A DNA stretch of 64,000 nt from Mauremys mutica (Eukaryota > Chordata > Testudines > Geoemydidae). The notes beneath the pieces are model-generated. The model was not told the DNA's origin. It did no database searches and saw only the letters and a list, made by a program, of their open reading frames with translations. The stretch spans positions 70,315,697-70,379,696 of the forward strand of contig NC_059072.1 in the NCBI RefSeq assembly GCF_020497125.1, written 5' to 3'. The position numbers were made by a program, and so were the translations under genes. Position 1 is the first letter of the stretch. Each line of letters starts with the position of its first letter. Of this stretch, positions 42,100 through 52,399 are shown piece after piece.

Positions 42100-44035
42100 G
42101 TGTCCTCAAAGTAGTAGCTAAAGGTAAATATTCTTTTCTCCTACTGTACCACAAGGACTGATGTTCTACTTAGACTGAAGAATTGGAGCAGGGTCTTCAC
42201 AAGCTCAGATTTTTTGATCATGAAGTAACAAAAGAGGCACTGTCATATACTCAAGACTCTTCAAATCTCTATACACACAGGTGGGGGAGATTTGGGGGGA
42301 AATACTTTACAGGCTGCTATGAGCCAGAGACAAGGCTACAAAGTGCTCTCGCTGGGACAATATAAGGGCTGTACTGCAGGACAGCGAGGCTTGCACACAG
42401 TCAGGTCCTGGAGCAGATTCTTGCAAAGGGATCTAGAAGAGCTCTTTACCAGAGTAAGGGCAGAAAGGAATTGGCCTGGAACGTTCACGGCGGAGAGCAT
42501 TGAGGTACTGACACCAGTGTCAGAATAGGGTTTGTTTGAGGGAAGCTTGGGAAATGCAGGGTGGGAAACCAGAAGCTGCCAGGGGCGGGGGAAGACGGGA
42601 CATAACCAAACATTGCCTCTTCAATGCACACATCTTAAAGCAGGGAGTCTCTCTCAGATGTGGCCCGGTCGCAGTTAGGAGCAGGGCTTTCCTCAGCTTG
42701 GTTAAGGGAAAAGTCCATTGCCAAACATCACCCAGGGGAAACCAAATTAGAAAGCGAACACAAACAGTCTTACCTTAAGAGTCTCTGGCAAGATGCACAG
42801 GCCTTTGGAGGGAAATAAAATATCCCGTTTCCCATAACCACCGTGTTTCTAGGTCTGAGTGTCCTGGCTTGAGTACTCATTTGGATTGGGAGGAAAAGAA
42901 AAGGTACAGACTTGTGATGTGGCTGGGCACTCAGTTTCCCAGGATCTTCATGGCTCCTGGCTTTCTCTACTTGGATTGGGTTGGGGGGGAAGGATCACTT
43001 CCTTCCTTGGCTACTTCTCCTTCCTGTTTATACAGCTTCCTTGGTGTGAATCTTTCCCCGCCAGCAGCCTAAGCAGCTTCTCTATGGTGGGAAAAGGCCC
43101 TCTGCCTGGTTACCTTTCAAAAGAATTAACCCTTTCCTTGCCTGACATAGTTGGAGGTATGAATACCTCGTGACCGGGCTGAATTGTCAGTTTCTCAAAG
43201 GACCCCAGATTTGAGTGCTAGGAAAGTTCTGTCCTGTCTCACCATGGAGGACTGAGACCCAAGTGTAAGGGATGCAACCAATATGGCATCTTTAGAGAAG
43301 AAAAGTTGGTTGTTGATTTTTTTTTAACGGCTTATTGCAGCTGCAGCATCTCAGCTGCTGACATCCGGAAAGTCATTCATCATCTGCACTGATCATAAAG
43401 CTTAAAACTGGGTCAGAATAAAGCAGCTCAACAAGTTTTATTTTTACTGAACACTCTCAAGAGTGCATTTGTGCATAGGAACTGAATACACAAATCTTGC
43501 ATACTGACAATGAACATTATGTAAGCAAAAATCACTGTAATGCAGTGATCGTTAGAGACAGTTCTACAGATGTATGAGGAAATCAGACTCTCTTTTCACA
43601 GGGCACAAATAGCATGTAATTACTGGTTACACTGATGGCAATTACTGAGGCCCACATGTTCCCCTTCCTCATCCCACAGGAAAACTGGTATTCTGAGGTG
43701 AATTCATTAGGGTTGGTAAGGCACTCTCAAAATGTTACAGCAATGGTTTTCAGACTTCTCCATACCGCAGCCTCCTGTTTCACCCCAAGATGCTTCTCCC
43801 ATCTAGCCAGGAACTAGCTGGGACTCGAATTGGGTCAATAACCGATTTTTTGGTTTGGCTGGCAAACCTAAAAATCAGACAAAAATATTCAGCTCAGTTC
43901 CAAAAATATTTGGAATTTGTCAGCAAATCAGAGAAGTTGATTGTGGGTCCTATGAAATGTTACATTGCAGGCTGGGTGTCCCTGATAACCATTAGCACAG
44001 TTACCAGGCATGTGGGACACCAAGTCTGAATCTCT
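42100..44035. other. No recognised feature
   Basis: No element ends or gene found. A poly-T run at 43318-43325 and moderate GC around 42540-42760. Open frames are short and without motifs. Confidence 0.4.
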
Positions 44036-44039
44036 GCTT

Positions 44040-44545
44040 TGGAGAAGAGACTTGAAGTCAGCTCTCCCACCTCTTAAGGGAGCATCCTAACCACTATGCA
44101 ATAGCCTACTCTGAGGTAGATTGCTCTCAGACTTGCCTGTTGAAGCTATTCCACCTCGTATAAATTATTTAAGTTTTGAGTGTGCCAGAGACTTGAACTC
44201 GACTCTCCCCTCACCAGGAGAGTACCCTAACCACCATGCTATGAGCTATTCTGCTTGCCATCTCAAACCATATCTCCCATTGCCAGGGGAGTGCCTCCAT
44301 CAGGCTAGAGAGTCATTCTCTGTCCCTCCCTGCCCCAATGAATATTTAAATATTTACACAAAATGGAACCATTTCAAGAGAAAAGAGTAAGAGCAACCTA
44401 CCCCAGAATACCCTATAGCTGGGTGGTTAAGATGCTCAACTGTGAGGGGAGAGACTGGAGTCCAAGCCTCTGTTCCAAAATAGGGCTTTAAATGGGGGTC
44501 TCTCACATCTGAGGCCAATACCCAACCACTGAGCTAAAGGGCCAG
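44040..44545. repeat. Cluster of tRNA-like modules in both orientations
   Basis: Four segments resemble tRNA halves with A-box and B-box. Minus strand: 44045-44105 (reverse: GCATAGTGGTTAGGATGC...GACTTCAAGTCTC), 44188-44250 (reverse: GCATGGTGGTTAGGGTACTC...GAGTTCAAGTCTC) and 44483-44545 (reverse: TTTAGCTCAGTGGTTGGGTA). Plus strand: 44415-44466 (AGCTGGGTGGTTAAGATGCTC...GGAGTCCAAGCC). None folds into an intact cloverleaf by eye. They look like remnants of tRNA-derived repeats rather than tRNA genes. Confidence 0.6.
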
Positions 44546-44729
44546 ACCACAATATGTTTTCTGAAGCTTCCCCAGAAAAAACTATTTTTCCAGCTGAAAC
44601 TAATTGGGTCAAATTTGCTAATAGTTTTGAGTTGGCAGAAACTGCAATTTTGAGCAAATAAATTATTTATCTGAAAAATTCTGCCCAGCTCTAGCTAGGA
44701 CCTTCCTCCCATTTAATTAACTGGGAACA

Positions 44730-46498
44730 TCAGAGAAGTGATGAATCACTTTTAATGAATCTGTAAACTCAGGCGTTGTACCCTATAACTGGAGAATTGC
44801 TAAGATAGTACCTATTTGTAAGAAAGAGGGGGGAAAAGTGATCCACAAAACTACAGGCCCGTTAGTTTGACCTCAGTTGTATGCAAGGTCTTGGAACAAA
44901 TTTTGAAAGAGAACGTAGTTAAGGACATAGAGGTAGTAATTGGGATAAAATACAACGTGGTTTTACAATAGGTAGATTGTGCCAGACCAACCTGATCTCC
45001 GTCTTTGAGAAGATAACTGATTTTTTAGACAAAGGAAATGCAGTAGCTCTAATCTACCTGGATTTCAGCAAGGCATCTGATGCAGTTACACATGAGAAAT
45101 TATTTGTAAATTGGAGAAGATGGGGATTAATATGAGAATTAAAAGGTGGATAAGGAACTGGTTAAAGGGGACACTACAACGGGTCATACTGAAAAGTGAA
45201 CTGTCAGGCTGGAAGGAGGTTACTAGTGGAGTTACTTTGGAATCTGTCTTGGGACCAATCTTATTTAACATTTTCAGTCATGAGTTTGGCACAAAAAGTG
45301 GGAGTGTACTAATAAAATTTGTGGATGACATAAAGTTGGCAGGAATTGACAATATGAAGGAGGACCAGAATATTATACAAGATCTGAAGGACCTTGAAAA
45401 CTGTAATAATAGAAATGAGATGAAATTTAATGGTGCAAAGTGCAAGATCATGCACTTAGTGACTAACAACAAAATTTTTTGCTATAAGCTGGAGACAAAT
45501 CAGTTGGAAGCAACAGAGGAGGAGAGAGACCTGGGTGTATTGGTTGAGCATAGGATGACTATGAGCCACTAATATGATGTGGCTATGAAAATGGTTAATT
45601 CAATTCTAGGACACATCAGGTGAGGTATTTCCAGTGCAGATAGGGAAGTATGGCACTGGTGAGACCTCATTTGGAATACTGTGTGCAATTCTGGTCTCCC
45701 ATGTTTAAGAAAGATTAATTCGAACTGAAACATGTGCATAGAAGGGCTACTAGGATGATCAGAGGAATGGAAAACCTATGTTATAAGAGGAGACTCAAGG
45801 AGCTTGGCTTGTTTAGCCTAACCAAATGAAGGATGAGGGGAGATATGATTACTCTCTATAAATATATCAGAGGGATAAATACCTGGGTGGGTATATATAC
45901 TGGCCATCAACAAGTTTAGGCTTGAAATTAGACAAATATTTCTAATCATCAGAGGAGTGAAGTTCTGGAACCGTCTTTCAAGGAGAACAGTAGGAGCAAA
46001 AAACCTAACTGATTTCAAGACTGAGCTTGATAAGTTTATGGAGGGGATGGTATGATGAGATGGGACACATTGTAGACAATCCTGTGATTTAAATCCCCCA
46101 CAGCCAGAGATGGGCATTAGAAGGGGAAGGCTCTGAGTTACTACAGAGAACTCTTTCCCAGGTGTCTGGCTGGTGGGTCTTGCCAACATGCTCAATGTTC
46201 AACTGATGGCCATATTTGGGGTCAGGAAGGAATTTTCCCACTGGTCAGATTGGCAGAGACCCTGGGGGGTTTTCACCTTCCTTTGCAGCATGGGGCACAG
46301 CTCATTTGCAGGTTTAAATGATGCACATGATGGATTCTCTGTAACTTGAAGTTTTGAAATCTTGATTCGGGGACTTCAGTAACTTAGCTGGAGCTTAGGG
46401 GTCAATTACAGGAATGGGTGGGAGGTTCTGTGGCCTGTGATGTGCAGGAGGTCACACTAGATGACCATGATGGTCCTTTCTGGCCTTAAAGTCTATGA
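44730..46498 (+). mobile_element. CR1 LINE, 5'-truncated, about 1.75 kb
   Basis: Sense CR1 with the 3' half of ORF2 and the 3' UTR. Nucleotide landmarks in order: AACTACAGGCCCGTTAGTTT, CTGGATTTCAGCAAGGCATC, GGAGTTACTTTGGAATCTG, GGAATACTGTGTGCAATTC, GAAGGGCTACTAGGATGATC, CAGGAGGTCACACTAGATGA. It ends in CCTTAAAGTCTATGAG, the CR1 3' tail. LINE CR1 inserts by target-primed reverse transcription and is usually 5'-truncated, as here. Two later-diverged copies of the same region lie at 57915-61095. Confidence 0.93.
45111..45572 (+). pseudogene. CR1 ORF2 reverse transcriptase fragment
   Basis: Longest uninterrupted reading frame in the CR1 (153 codons). It covers the RT palm and thumb: SGVTLESVLGPILFNIF (RT block with the VLGPILF signature), then LIKFVDDIKLAG, which holds the catalytic box as FVDD (CR1 usually FADD). 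MKFNGAKCKIMHLV and EERDLGVLVEHRMTMS follow. Stops and frameshifts lie on both sides, for example after LVEHRMTMSH. The enzyme would copy CR1 RNA at its insertion site; this copy lacks the endonuclease and ORF1 and is dead. Confidence 0.92.
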
Positions 46499-46591
46499 GA
46501 CATCCATTCTCCTGGGATTGAAAGCCAATATTCTACTGCGATGGAGACCACATAAGTAGATAGAAAAAACAGCAAAATAAAAAGCATAAGA

Positions 46592-46807
46592 CAGTGGTTC
46601 TCAAACTTTTGTACTGGTGACCCCTTTCACATAGCAAGCCTCTGACTGTGACTCCCTTATAAATTAAAAACACTTTTTTATATTTAACACTATTATAAAT
46701 GATGGCAGTGAACTGGAGTTTCGGGTGGAGGCTGACAGCTCGCGACCCCCCATGTAATAACCTCGCGACCCCCTGAGGGGTCACGACCGCCAGTTTGAGA
46801 ACCCCTG
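46592..46807. mobile_element. Short non-autonomous hAT with near-exact TSD
   Basis: Ends CAGTGGTTCTCAAACTTTT and CCAGTTTGAGAACCCCTG are inverted repeats. Flanks GCATAAGA (46584-46591) and GCATAAGG (46808-46815) form an 8-bp TSD with one mismatch. The right part repeats CTCGCGACCCCC twice. 216 bp, no coding. Confidence 0.92.
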
Positions 46808-46815
46808 GCATAAGG

Positions 46816-49800
46816 AATGTTTTTGAAAACAGCACCATGTAACTCCTTATCTTCTATTTTTCAATAGCAGAAAGGCTCTAGGCGTGAAATCCAGGTTTCA
46901 CTGACTTCAGTGGAAATGTTGTAATTTACTTCAGTGGAGCCAGGATTTCAGCCTACTTCTTTATAAGACTTTATTTCACTAAACAGATGATAGATTTCTA
47001 AGATATTCATGAAGGTAAGAATGAAAGGTAAGGCAAATGGATCTGTGCTCTGATTTATATAAATTGTTCCCAGACACTACAGAGGTGGGGACTTTTTAAA
47101 TGTATATAAACAATCATAATAAAACAACAAAAAATATGGACTTAAGGCTCACAAAAAAGTCTCTGCATGTGAGTGTTCAGTATGACTGACGAAAAGACCA
47201 AAGCATACTAGAGTTTATTTTTCAAAAACAGTGACAGTCTATTAACACTAGAGGGAATCTCCATCATACTCAAGATACTAATAGCTGAAACAAGGAGAGT
47301 ATTTACCAGCAACAATTATCACATAAATATACTTAGGCACATTGTGTACAAACATACCTGTACTAAATTACTGGTATGTATAGTTAAATTGAGAAGAACA
47401 CTGAGAAAGAAACAGAAATAGTGGCATATTTTCTCTTTTGTGTTACTAATTGCGTATCATTTTATTTCAGTATAAAGGTTATTTTACTGCTGTTCCAGCT
47501 GCTATTGCAAAACAAATTCTAGGGGTTGCCAAAATGTGCCTTTCACTGTTTGAACTTTGTTGTGAGGAATAAGCACGTCTTTTAGGGATTAGGGTGTTGA
47601 TATGTTTCTCCCTGGGGAATATCTCTGCTCATACATGCAATATTGTGCAGTTTGTGGAATACCAATGGCAGTATTAGCAGGTATTATCCTTAACTAGTGC
47701 TAATTTCTGCAGACACTATTCCCTTAAGTTTGTGGCCATAGATGTATTTAAGAAACAAATCTAGGGAGGAATAACCAACAACACTGAAATCAACATAGAG
47801 GGGGAGAAATGCGGCCATCCCACCAAAATGGTAGCTCTATTGTTTAGACTAGCTAGTAGTAATGAAGGTCACTGCTACAGAAACAATTGCTTCTGATAAA
47901 ATGAACCAGCAGAAGTAACCTTGGAGCTCTTATACAGCCCATTTACCAAATACTTTAGCAGCTGGGGCTCTTCCTACCTGTGTAGTAAGCCAGAGCCAGG
48001 TTGCTTGCACAGATGTAATTGAGGACAGAATTTAGGACTACAGTTTATCAAGAGACTTGCTGTTTAGGATTCCTCCTTGTCCCTTACTCCTTAGTGTGTG
48101 GTACATACCAAATCCCCTAGATCACAAAAGCAAGTAAAGTGCATTGATGCTAAAGAAATCAAGACAGTGTACACATTATTTTACCTATGCTACTTCTGAA
48201 AGTATCTTTTAAAAAGCTTAAGCAGCACTGACTTGTCCTCTATATTTAAAAGTATTATTTAAACAAAGACATCAGGTATAAAAATTAAGGGAAAAGGGAT
48301 AATAAAATAATTCTTACCAGACATACACTTTTTTAAAAAGCACAATGATATGATCTGCTTCTCATGAAGCTTACCGTGTAAATTACAGTTGCATCAGCTG
48401 TAATTACACAGGAGTCTAAAATATAATTTCAAGTCCCTTTAAGTAATTTGTTTCATATAACATGGTAGTTATAGCCAATTAATAAGTTATTCAATAAATA
48501 TCATAATGGATATATAATTAGCCTGCCACGGATTGTAAGTACATTTAGAGCTGCTGCAAAGGGGACATCTTTAACAGTAAAATAATGACATTCTACAAAA
48601 ATGGGGTGCATGAGAGTAGTGTAATTATATTCTTAGTTATAATGTGCATAATTTGTAATGTTGTAGGTTAATTCTGCCTGGGCTGCACTCCAGAGTTCAG
48701 CAATAACGAGTAATGGAGATGGTAGCATGCTCCTGCCCAGGCGCACACCTCGTTAGCTACACATTCATTCCAAAAGAAATGAACACAAAAATGAGGCTGT
48801 GCTTGAAAGGGTGAGGCCTGATCATCATACACCTGACATAGATGAGAGGGGTAGGAGAACAAGCTTTATGGTGCAGGGTGTGCCGGCAGTGATAACCCAG
48901 TATTCCCTCTGCTTTCCCAAAGGAAATTAATGACTGAGGGCTCATTTCTGCTCAGTCACATGTACTTAAGTCCTGTGGAATTCAGTGGGTCTTGAACTCA
49001 TGTATCAGACAGAAGAACTGGGCCTATAGTTTGTGGTCCTGTTTCCCCCTCTCCTGCTGTGTGTTCCTTTTCAGACATTGGGACCATTCAAGGCCAAAAG
49101 TCAATGAGAAGAATCTGCTTCCATTGCAAACAATAAAACTTGCAATTGTGTAACAGAGCAGAATTTGGCCTTCTGCATTTCAAAACACTAACCATGGCAA
49201 TGCTATCATTTAGGCTGATACAATCTCCCAGTTATTACGCGCTTCCACCCATTCTCTCAACTATAGTCAAGAACCTAGCTCACATTGAAGGAGAAGGGAA
49301 TAGTCATTCTATTACATTTAAGGAAACCATTTTAATAAATAAGAGAAGACAAAAGGGAATGGACACTCCTCTTATAAAGGGATGGGGAGAAATCCTATCT
49401 TCGCTCTGATTGCAGATCTCTGATTCTGACCTCTTGGACTTATTCTGCAAAATCCCCAGTCAATAGCATCAGGAGATATTTACCCCACATGGTTACCTTC
49501 CAAGCCCTGATCAAGGGGCATTACTACTCATTGCAAGAGGGGAAGAAGGGGAGAAATTTTCTCTTTGATGAGATAGAGGATGAGGGGAAAGGAACACATT
49601 CCAATGAGACCAGTCAGTTTTTAGAGGAAAGGAAAATACCTAGAAAGCCTGTCAATCATTCTCCTGAGTCAATATTTATTATGTAGGAATATGTCTTGCC
49701 CTAACTGGTACTACCTGGGGACGGGCAATTAAATGACTGCAATGAAGACAATTCCCATTTGTTCTGTACAACGAGCCTGCCCATCTGTGGTGTGAACTCA

Positions 49801-51159
49801 GTAATAACCCCACCAAATACCTATCATTGCCTGAGCAATGAAGATAATTTCACAGCCCTTTGCCATGGGACAATCATATGGGATTTGGATACATTTCAGA
49901 GGCAATTTTTCAAACTATTTGATTAAATTTCAGATAAATACACAATGTGAACACACATTAGTCAGAGAATATGCATGCTAGCTAACAATTGTACACCCAT
50001 CATGACTGTCAAATCATTTCCTCCAATCCTTTCACGGGTGACATGGATTTCTGGACTTAAAGAGCCTATTTCTACAACATAAAGAGAATTCTGTATCTGC
50101 AATGAGCAATAAGGTAACCATCTGCCATTCTCCAGTCTCTGAATATACTGCCAGCTATAAAATACCAAAAGCACTGTCCATGAACCATAAAACCAAGGAG
50201 TATGTCTTTTTTATGATTCCATGACCATGAAAGTGACTAACACGTAGCTTGTCATCCATTGCATTCTGTAGCAGAGAAAAGAAATGGAACACACTAGAAA
50301 TCTACCATCTCGATTACTGTAGAGGCTGATGTTTAACAAGGAGATTATATAGTCTCCTTTAATGTCCTTTAACAGAGTTGAGGCCCTGTTCAAGTAAGGT
50401 ATTGCTATTGTGTGTCATGATCATAGTTTATGGCAATGGTATGAAATAAAACAAAGAGAAAGAATGTTAGTGGGAATGGTGACAAATACTAATTTAAAAT
50501 GTCTGAAACTAGAGAAACAGAGTGTCAAGTTAAACATCTAGGGAGAAATCCTGGTTCTATTGAAGGCAATAGAGGTTTGCCATTAATGTCAGTCAGACCA
50601 GGATTTCACCCACAGAGAGGGAATCCGGTTTTAACATGGGGAATGTGACCCATATGGATGTAGGGAATCATTTCCCTTTGTTCTTTTATTAAATCCTGAC
50701 AAACTACAAAGTGTTTTTTGATCAAGAGCCTGCTGCTCTTTTCCTCTTTGATTGGTGACAGCCCATCCTACTATAGCCTGGCACTATCGTAACATAGCAG
50801 CCTTTGTGATGAATAAAATACATCCTAACTCTGTTTTCATATTAGCATCATCCCATAGCAAGAACTTTGCCTATACACGGCCATGTTTGTAGGACTAACC
50901 TTTTTCTTCAGATGCATAATTGGGCCCCTAATTAACTGTGAACACAAACCCTACCATAGAGATGTCCAAGTATCAGATAATATTGTTAAATCAGGTAGTT
51001 GAATGACATGTAGCCACAATTAATTACAGCTGCAAAAAAGAGATGGGCTCCAAACCCCCTTTAAAAGGCCAGGCCCACAGTTCTTTAGGAGGACAGCATA
51101 CTGTATTGACTTACACAGGAAGCCCCTGTAGTTTTCAGTGATACAGCAAAACATACAGT
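46816..51159. other. Long AT-rich stretch, no recognised gene
   Basis: I found only short fold-backs: GAAATCCAGG...CCAGGATTTC (46886-46949) and GAAATCCTGG...CCAGGATTTC (50545-50607), a palindromic type I have seen widely in amniotes. The stretch 48140-48560 is strongly AT-rich and free of repeats I know; it could be conserved non-coding DNA but nothing here proves it. A possible diverged CR1 piece lies at 51280-51450. Confidence 0.45.
50545..50607. repeat. Short palindromic repeat (GAAATCCTGG arms)
   Basis: GAAATCCTGG (50545-50554) and CCAGGATTTC (50598-50607) are perfectly complementary. The inner arms (TTCTATTGAAGGCAATAGA / CCATTAATGTCAGTCAG) are degraded. The unit at 46886-46949 has nearly the same outer arms, so both are copies of one short MITE-like repeat. 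Confidence 0.75.
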
Positions 51160-51245
51160 GTCAAATTCTGCTTTTGGCTGCATGAATGCATGGTCCACTG
51201 AAATCAATGGGCGTTGCACAGGTGGGGCGAGTACAATTTGGCCCA
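51160..51245. repeat. Short palindromic repeat (CAAATTCTGC / CAATTTGGCCC arms)
   Basis: GTCAAATTCTGCTTTTGGC at the left and GAGTACAATTTGGCCC at the right are imperfectly complementary. CACTGAAATCAATGGGCGTTG forms the centre. Resembles the unit at 35311-35375 and the half-unit at about 53133. Confidence 0.6.
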
Positions 51246-51807
51246 AACTGTACAGTAATATTTCCTGTACCAGAAATGGTTAATATAAGTGTTAAAAGAT
51301 GATCTAGAAAAGGGCACTTGAGGGGATTTGATTGCCATATATAAATGAGAGTAAGTACACAAAGGGTAATTATCCTGGGGAATTGTCCACCAGATGAATA
51401 GTGAGGGCTATTGTGTTATGGAATTTAAGACATTTATGTGGAGATGTGCACATCTACATATGGCTATTGAGGAGAACAGAGTATTCCTGTTGCAAGGTGG
51501 AGGGTGATCCATAGATCTAGCAACCCAGAAAGGTCTGCTCCAATGATAAAGTGGTTAGAATGGAGAAGCATCATGAAATCTTCTTTTGGGAATAGGCCAG
51601 CATTAAGCAGGTCTGCAATGGCTACATGGCTGCTTTGAGGGCTACTTACTCCCAGGATCTGCAGGAGACTCTGCAGCTACCGGGCACCTTAATACAGTGG
51701 CCAGTAGGGCCAGAATATGGTATTTTATTTCTATTCCATTCAGGGAATAAGAACCGCTCAGTTGTAGCTTATGCCACTGAGTGGTGGTGTGTTGGGGAGA
51801 AGGCTGT

Positions 51808-52390
51808 GGGTATGTCTACACTGCAATTAAAAACCCACAGCTAGCCCATGCCAGCCAACTCGGGCTTGTAGGGCTGTTTAATTGAGGTATAGATATTCAG
51901 GCTTGAGGCGGAGCCCAGGCTCTAGGACCCTGCGAGGTGGGAGGGTCTCAGAGCTTTGGCTGAAGCCTAAGCCCAAATGTCTATAACAGGGGTAGGTAAC
52001 CCATGGCACGTGTGCCAGAGGCAGCACGCGAGCTGATTTTCAGTGGCACTCACACTGCCCGGGTCCTGGCCACTGGTTTGGGAGGCTCTGCATTTTAATT
52101 TAATTTTAAATGAAGCTTCTTAAACATTTTAAAAACCTTATTTACTTTACATACATCATTAGTTTAGTTATATATTATAGACTTACAGAAAAAGACCTTC
52201 TAAAAACATTAAAATGAATTACTGACACGGGAAACTTTAAATTAGAGTGAATAAATGAAGACTTGGCACACCATGTCTGAAAGGTTGTCGACCCCTGGTC
52301 TACAATTAAACAGACCCTTAGCCCAAGCCCCGTGAGCCTGAGTCAGCTGGCATGGGCCAACCGCAGGTGTCTAATCGCAATGTAGATTTA
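51808..52390. mobile_element. Palindromic MITE (GGGTATGTCTACACTGC), split by a hAT
   Basis: Left GGGTATGTCTACACTGCAAT and the arm CCACAGCTAGCCCATGCCAG; right arm GAGTCAGCTGGCATGGGCC and CGCAATGTAGATTTAACC, the latter a degraded end. The inner part (GGAGCCCAGGCTCTAGGACC) matches 11440-11485 of the other copy. Interrupted at 51987-52297. Same family as 10439-11585. Confidence 0.85.
51987..52297. mobile_element. Non-autonomous hAT inserted in the MITE
   Basis: Ends CAGGGGTAGGTAACCC and GGTTGTCGACCCCTG are inverted repeats. Flanks GTCTATAA (51979-51986) and GTCTACAA (52298-52305) give an 8-bp TSD with one mismatch. The AT-rich body (ATTTTAATTTAATTTTAAAT... TTAAATTAGAGTGAATAAAT) is found in reverse at 62179-62385, so the two are the same family in opposite orientations. 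Confidence 0.93.
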
Positions 52391-52399
52391 ACCTGTTTC

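Noticed and set aside
44415..44490. Possible tRNA gene on the plus strand
   Set aside because: A-box and B-box resemblance only; arms do not pair into a cloverleaf by eye and the same modules repeat nearby, so a repeat is more likely.
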